In this document: positions 62,456 to 64,000 of the stretch, piece by piece
Position numbering within the stretch: position 1 is the stretch's first letter
How the letters are laid out: each line of letters starts with the position of its first letter
NCBI GenBank assembly: GCA_964454645.1
Contig: CAYVTM010000003.1
Location: 62,001 to 126,000 of the forward strand
DNA: 64,000 bases
Direction: 5' to 3'
From: CAYVTM01 sp964454645
Lineage (GTDB): Bacteria; Bacteroidota; Bacteroidia; Sphingobacteriales; Sphingobacteriaceae
Translations under genes and position numbers: made by a program
Notes under the pieces: generated by a model
Told to the model about the DNA's origin: nothing
The model's input: the letters and a program-made list of their open reading frames with translations, nothing else
Database searches by the model: none

Positions 62456-63352
62456 ATGAGTATTTTTTCGATCGGCGATATTGAAGCGATTACCGGTATT
62501 AAACCACATACCATACGGGTTTGGGAACAACGATACGACTTAGTGAAAGCCAAGCGTACCGAAACCAATATCCGGTATTACGATGATGATGATTTGCGGT
62601 TGCTTTTGAATGTTTCTATACTTTCCGAACACGGGTACAGAATTTCCGAAATTGCCAAGATGTCGATGGAGACGGTAAACAAACTGGTGACTCGTTTACA
62701 AGTCGATCCGGTGAATTATCCTTGTCAGGTACAAAGCCTGAGCCGTTACACACTCGAACTCAATAAAAAAGAATTTAAGAAAGTGTTGGCACAGTCCATC
62801 CGTAAGATGGGCATGGAGCAAACGATGATACAAATTGTTTACCCGCTTCTCTACAAATTGGGGAATATGTGGCAAACAGGAGTCATCAATCCGGCCCAGG
62901 AACATTTTGCTACGAATCTCATCAAGCAAAAGCTTATCACCTGTATCGACTCCCTGACAATCAAGCGGGAAGAGAATGCAAAGAAATTTTTGTTGTTTCT
63001 GCCTCCGGGGGAGTTTCATGAAATCGGACTTCTGTTCTCGCTTTATCTCTTAAAGTCAAAAGGTTTTCAAACTTTGTACCTGGGCCAGAACCTTACTTTC
63101 AGGTATATTCAGGAAGTTTTCCGTTATTATAATCCCGATTATTTGTTATCCGTGTTAACCAATCCGTTGACCGATGTGGCAGCAAAGGAGCTCATTAAAG
63201 AAAGTAATGCGCATTTAGGCGGCAGACCTTATCTTCTGGCAGGCCCTGCAATTGCAAAATTGCATATTGAGGAAGAGCCATCCATACACTTATTACGAAG
63301 TGTTGAAGATTTGGATTTGTTTATAGCCCGGGAAATGAGCCGGGAGGGTTGA
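62456..63352 (+). CDS. MerR regulator with B12-binding domain, CarH/LitR-like
   Basis: This 298-aa protein has an N-terminal MerR helix-turn-helix (residues 3-72: FSIGDIEAITGIKPHTIRVWEQRY, RYYDDDDLRLLLNVSILSEHGY). A four-helix cap contains W139 and E149-H150 in the W-x9-EH arrangement (MWQTGVINPAQEH). The Rossmann cobalamin domain has the lower-ligand motif GEFHEIG (His188). These are the features of light-sensing, adenosylcobalamin-dependent repressors of the CarH type. Such proteins often control carotenoid or photoprotection genes, but none are visible here. The neighbours are a ferredoxin and sucA. Confidence 0.87.
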   Translation: MSIFSIGDIEAITGIKPHTIRVWEQRYDLVKAKRTETNIRYYDDDDLRLLLNVSILSEHGYRISEIAKMSMETVNKLVTRLQVDPVNYPCQVQSLSRYTLELNKKEFKKVLAQSIRKMGMEQTMIQIVYPLLYKLGNMWQTGVINPAQEHFATNLIKQKLITCIDSLTIKREENAKKFLLFLPPGEFHEIGLLFSLYLLKSKGFQTLYLGQNLTFRYIQEVFRYYNPDYLLSVLTNPLTDVAAKELIKESNAHLGGRPYLLAGPAIAKLHIEEEPSIHLLRSVEDLDLFIAREMSREG

Positions 63353-63428
63353 GAATCAATAGTTTTTGACTTTGCCCGCATGGCGGGGATATATTTAGAA
63401 AAAACCTTTAAAAGGTCTGTAAATAATG

Positions 63429-63436
63429 TAATTTTG
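63429..63436 (+). promoter_or_regulatory. Promoter -7 box of sucA
   Basis: TAATTTTG matches the TAnnTTTG consensus exactly and lies 22 bases before the sucA ATG, implying a very short leader. A clear -33 box is not obvious. Confidence 0.55.
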
Positions 63437-63458
63437 CGAAAGATTTTTCACATATAGA

Positions 63459-64000
63459 ATGGATAAGTTAAGCTACCTTAGTAATACATCAGCAGAATAT
63501 ATCGAATCGCTGTTTCAAGCATATAAAGAAGATCCTGAATCCGTAGATTTTGGTTGGCAAAAATTTTTCGAAGGATTTGAATTGGGAAGAAGTTCCGATG
63601 CCACAAAAGTTACTACCGAAACCCCTGAGCAGTTTCTGAAAGAAATAAATGTATTGAACCTGATCAATGGGTATCGTTCGAGAGGGCATTTGTTTACCAA
63701 AACCAACCCTGTTCGTGAACGACGTAAATATTATCCGGGAAAAGAAATAACCAATTTCGGATTAAGCGATGCCGACCTGGACATCGTTTTTAATGCAGGA
63801 GTAGAAGTAGGCCTGGGCCCTGCCAAATTACGTGATATTATCGGGCTTTTAGAGCAAACCTATTGCCAGTCGATAGGTACCGAATACAAATACATCCGGA
63901 ATCCGGATAAAATTAAATGGTTCGAAGAGCGTATGGAAAGTGTGCGTAATACTCCGAACTATACTATTGAAGAGAAAAAAAGAATTTTACATAAATTAAA
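63459..64000 (+). CDS. sucA: 2-oxoglutarate dehydrogenase E1 component, N-terminal part
   Basis: The gene runs off the window; about 180 residues are seen. The opening MDKLSYLSNTSAEYIESLFQ, then YKEDPESVDFGWQKFFEGFE, is the conserved N-terminal E1o helix that binds E2. LNLINGYRSRGHLFTKTNPV, then TYCQSIGTEYKYIRNPDKIKW, are standard SucA phrases. It is the thiamine-diphosphate-dependent E1 subunit of the TCA cycle complex. It is preceded by a TAnnTTTG promoter box. The sucB partner would be expected just downstream, outside the window. Confidence 0.96.
   Translation, partial: MDKLSYLSNTSAEYIESLFQAYKEDPESVDFGWQKFFEGFELGRSSDATKVTTETPEQFLKEINVLNLINGYRSRGHLFTKTNPVRERRKYYPGKEITNFGLSDADLDIVFNAGVEVGLGPAKLRDIIGLLEQTYCQSIGTEYKYIRNPDKIKWFEERMESVRNTPNYTIEEKKRILHKL

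Overview
The window comes from an AT-rich genome of the phylum Bacteroidota. The evidence is type IX secretion C-terminal tails, TAnnTTTG-type promoter boxes, FkbM/GT polysaccharide genes and families typical of Chitinophagia/Sphingobacteriia-like bacteria (DUF2911, DUF4442, PIG-L plus SSS symporter, CsbD/YtxH stress genes). No rRNA, tRNA, CRISPR array, transposase or prophage was seen.

Region 1 (1-19.6 kb, all +): a surface-polysaccharide locus whose genes overlap or nearly abut, so it is probably one long operon. It encodes a Wzm/Wzt-like ABC exporter, three FkbM methyltransferases, about eleven glycosyltransferases (GT2 and GT4 folds), a polytopic Wzy-like protein, a short exosortase with its Cys/Arg/His triad, and a NodU-type carbamoyltransferase. 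The exosortase and Wzy-like protein together suggest the exosortase-Y type of locus. No protein in the window carries a matching sorting tail.

Region 2 (19.7-33.8 kb, +): an envelope and stress island. It holds DUF2911, AraC, OsmC, YtxH, a holin-like membrane protein with a frameshifted partner, a cupin, a stand-alone receiver, two CsbD proteins, small membrane and lipoproteins, a PorT-like barrel, two DUF3494 (ice-binding-like) surface proteins, an OmpA-family protein and DinB. Five intergenic regions here share a promoter-like pattern, TGTAA-N21-NANCTTTR, with identical spacing, so a common stress regulon is plausible.

Region 3 (33.8-48.6 kb, -): a PIG-L deacetylase / 39-aa membrane peptide / sodium-solute symporter operon; three secreted proteins of unknown function; a T9SS-tailed gene broken by two compensating frameshifts; a NarL/LuxR response regulator with three copies of a TACCCATTGGTACG element downstream of it; and a MFP-RND-TolC efflux operon.

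Region 4 (49-64 kb): an M61 peptidase whose 3' end is duplicated around a palindromic interspersed repeat, a DUF4442 thioesterase-like protein plus nitronate monooxygenase, a fatty-acid beta-oxidation set (acyl-CoA ligase, FadB-like fusion, thiolase, acyl-CoA dehydrogenase), a TIGR01777 epimerase gene with several frameshifts, a thioredoxin-like [2Fe-2S] ferredoxin, a CarH/LitR-like B12-binding MerR regulator and the start of sucA.

Frameshifts are concentrated in a few loci rather than spread evenly. This favours real gene decay, but indel sequencing errors cannot be excluded from the sequence alone.
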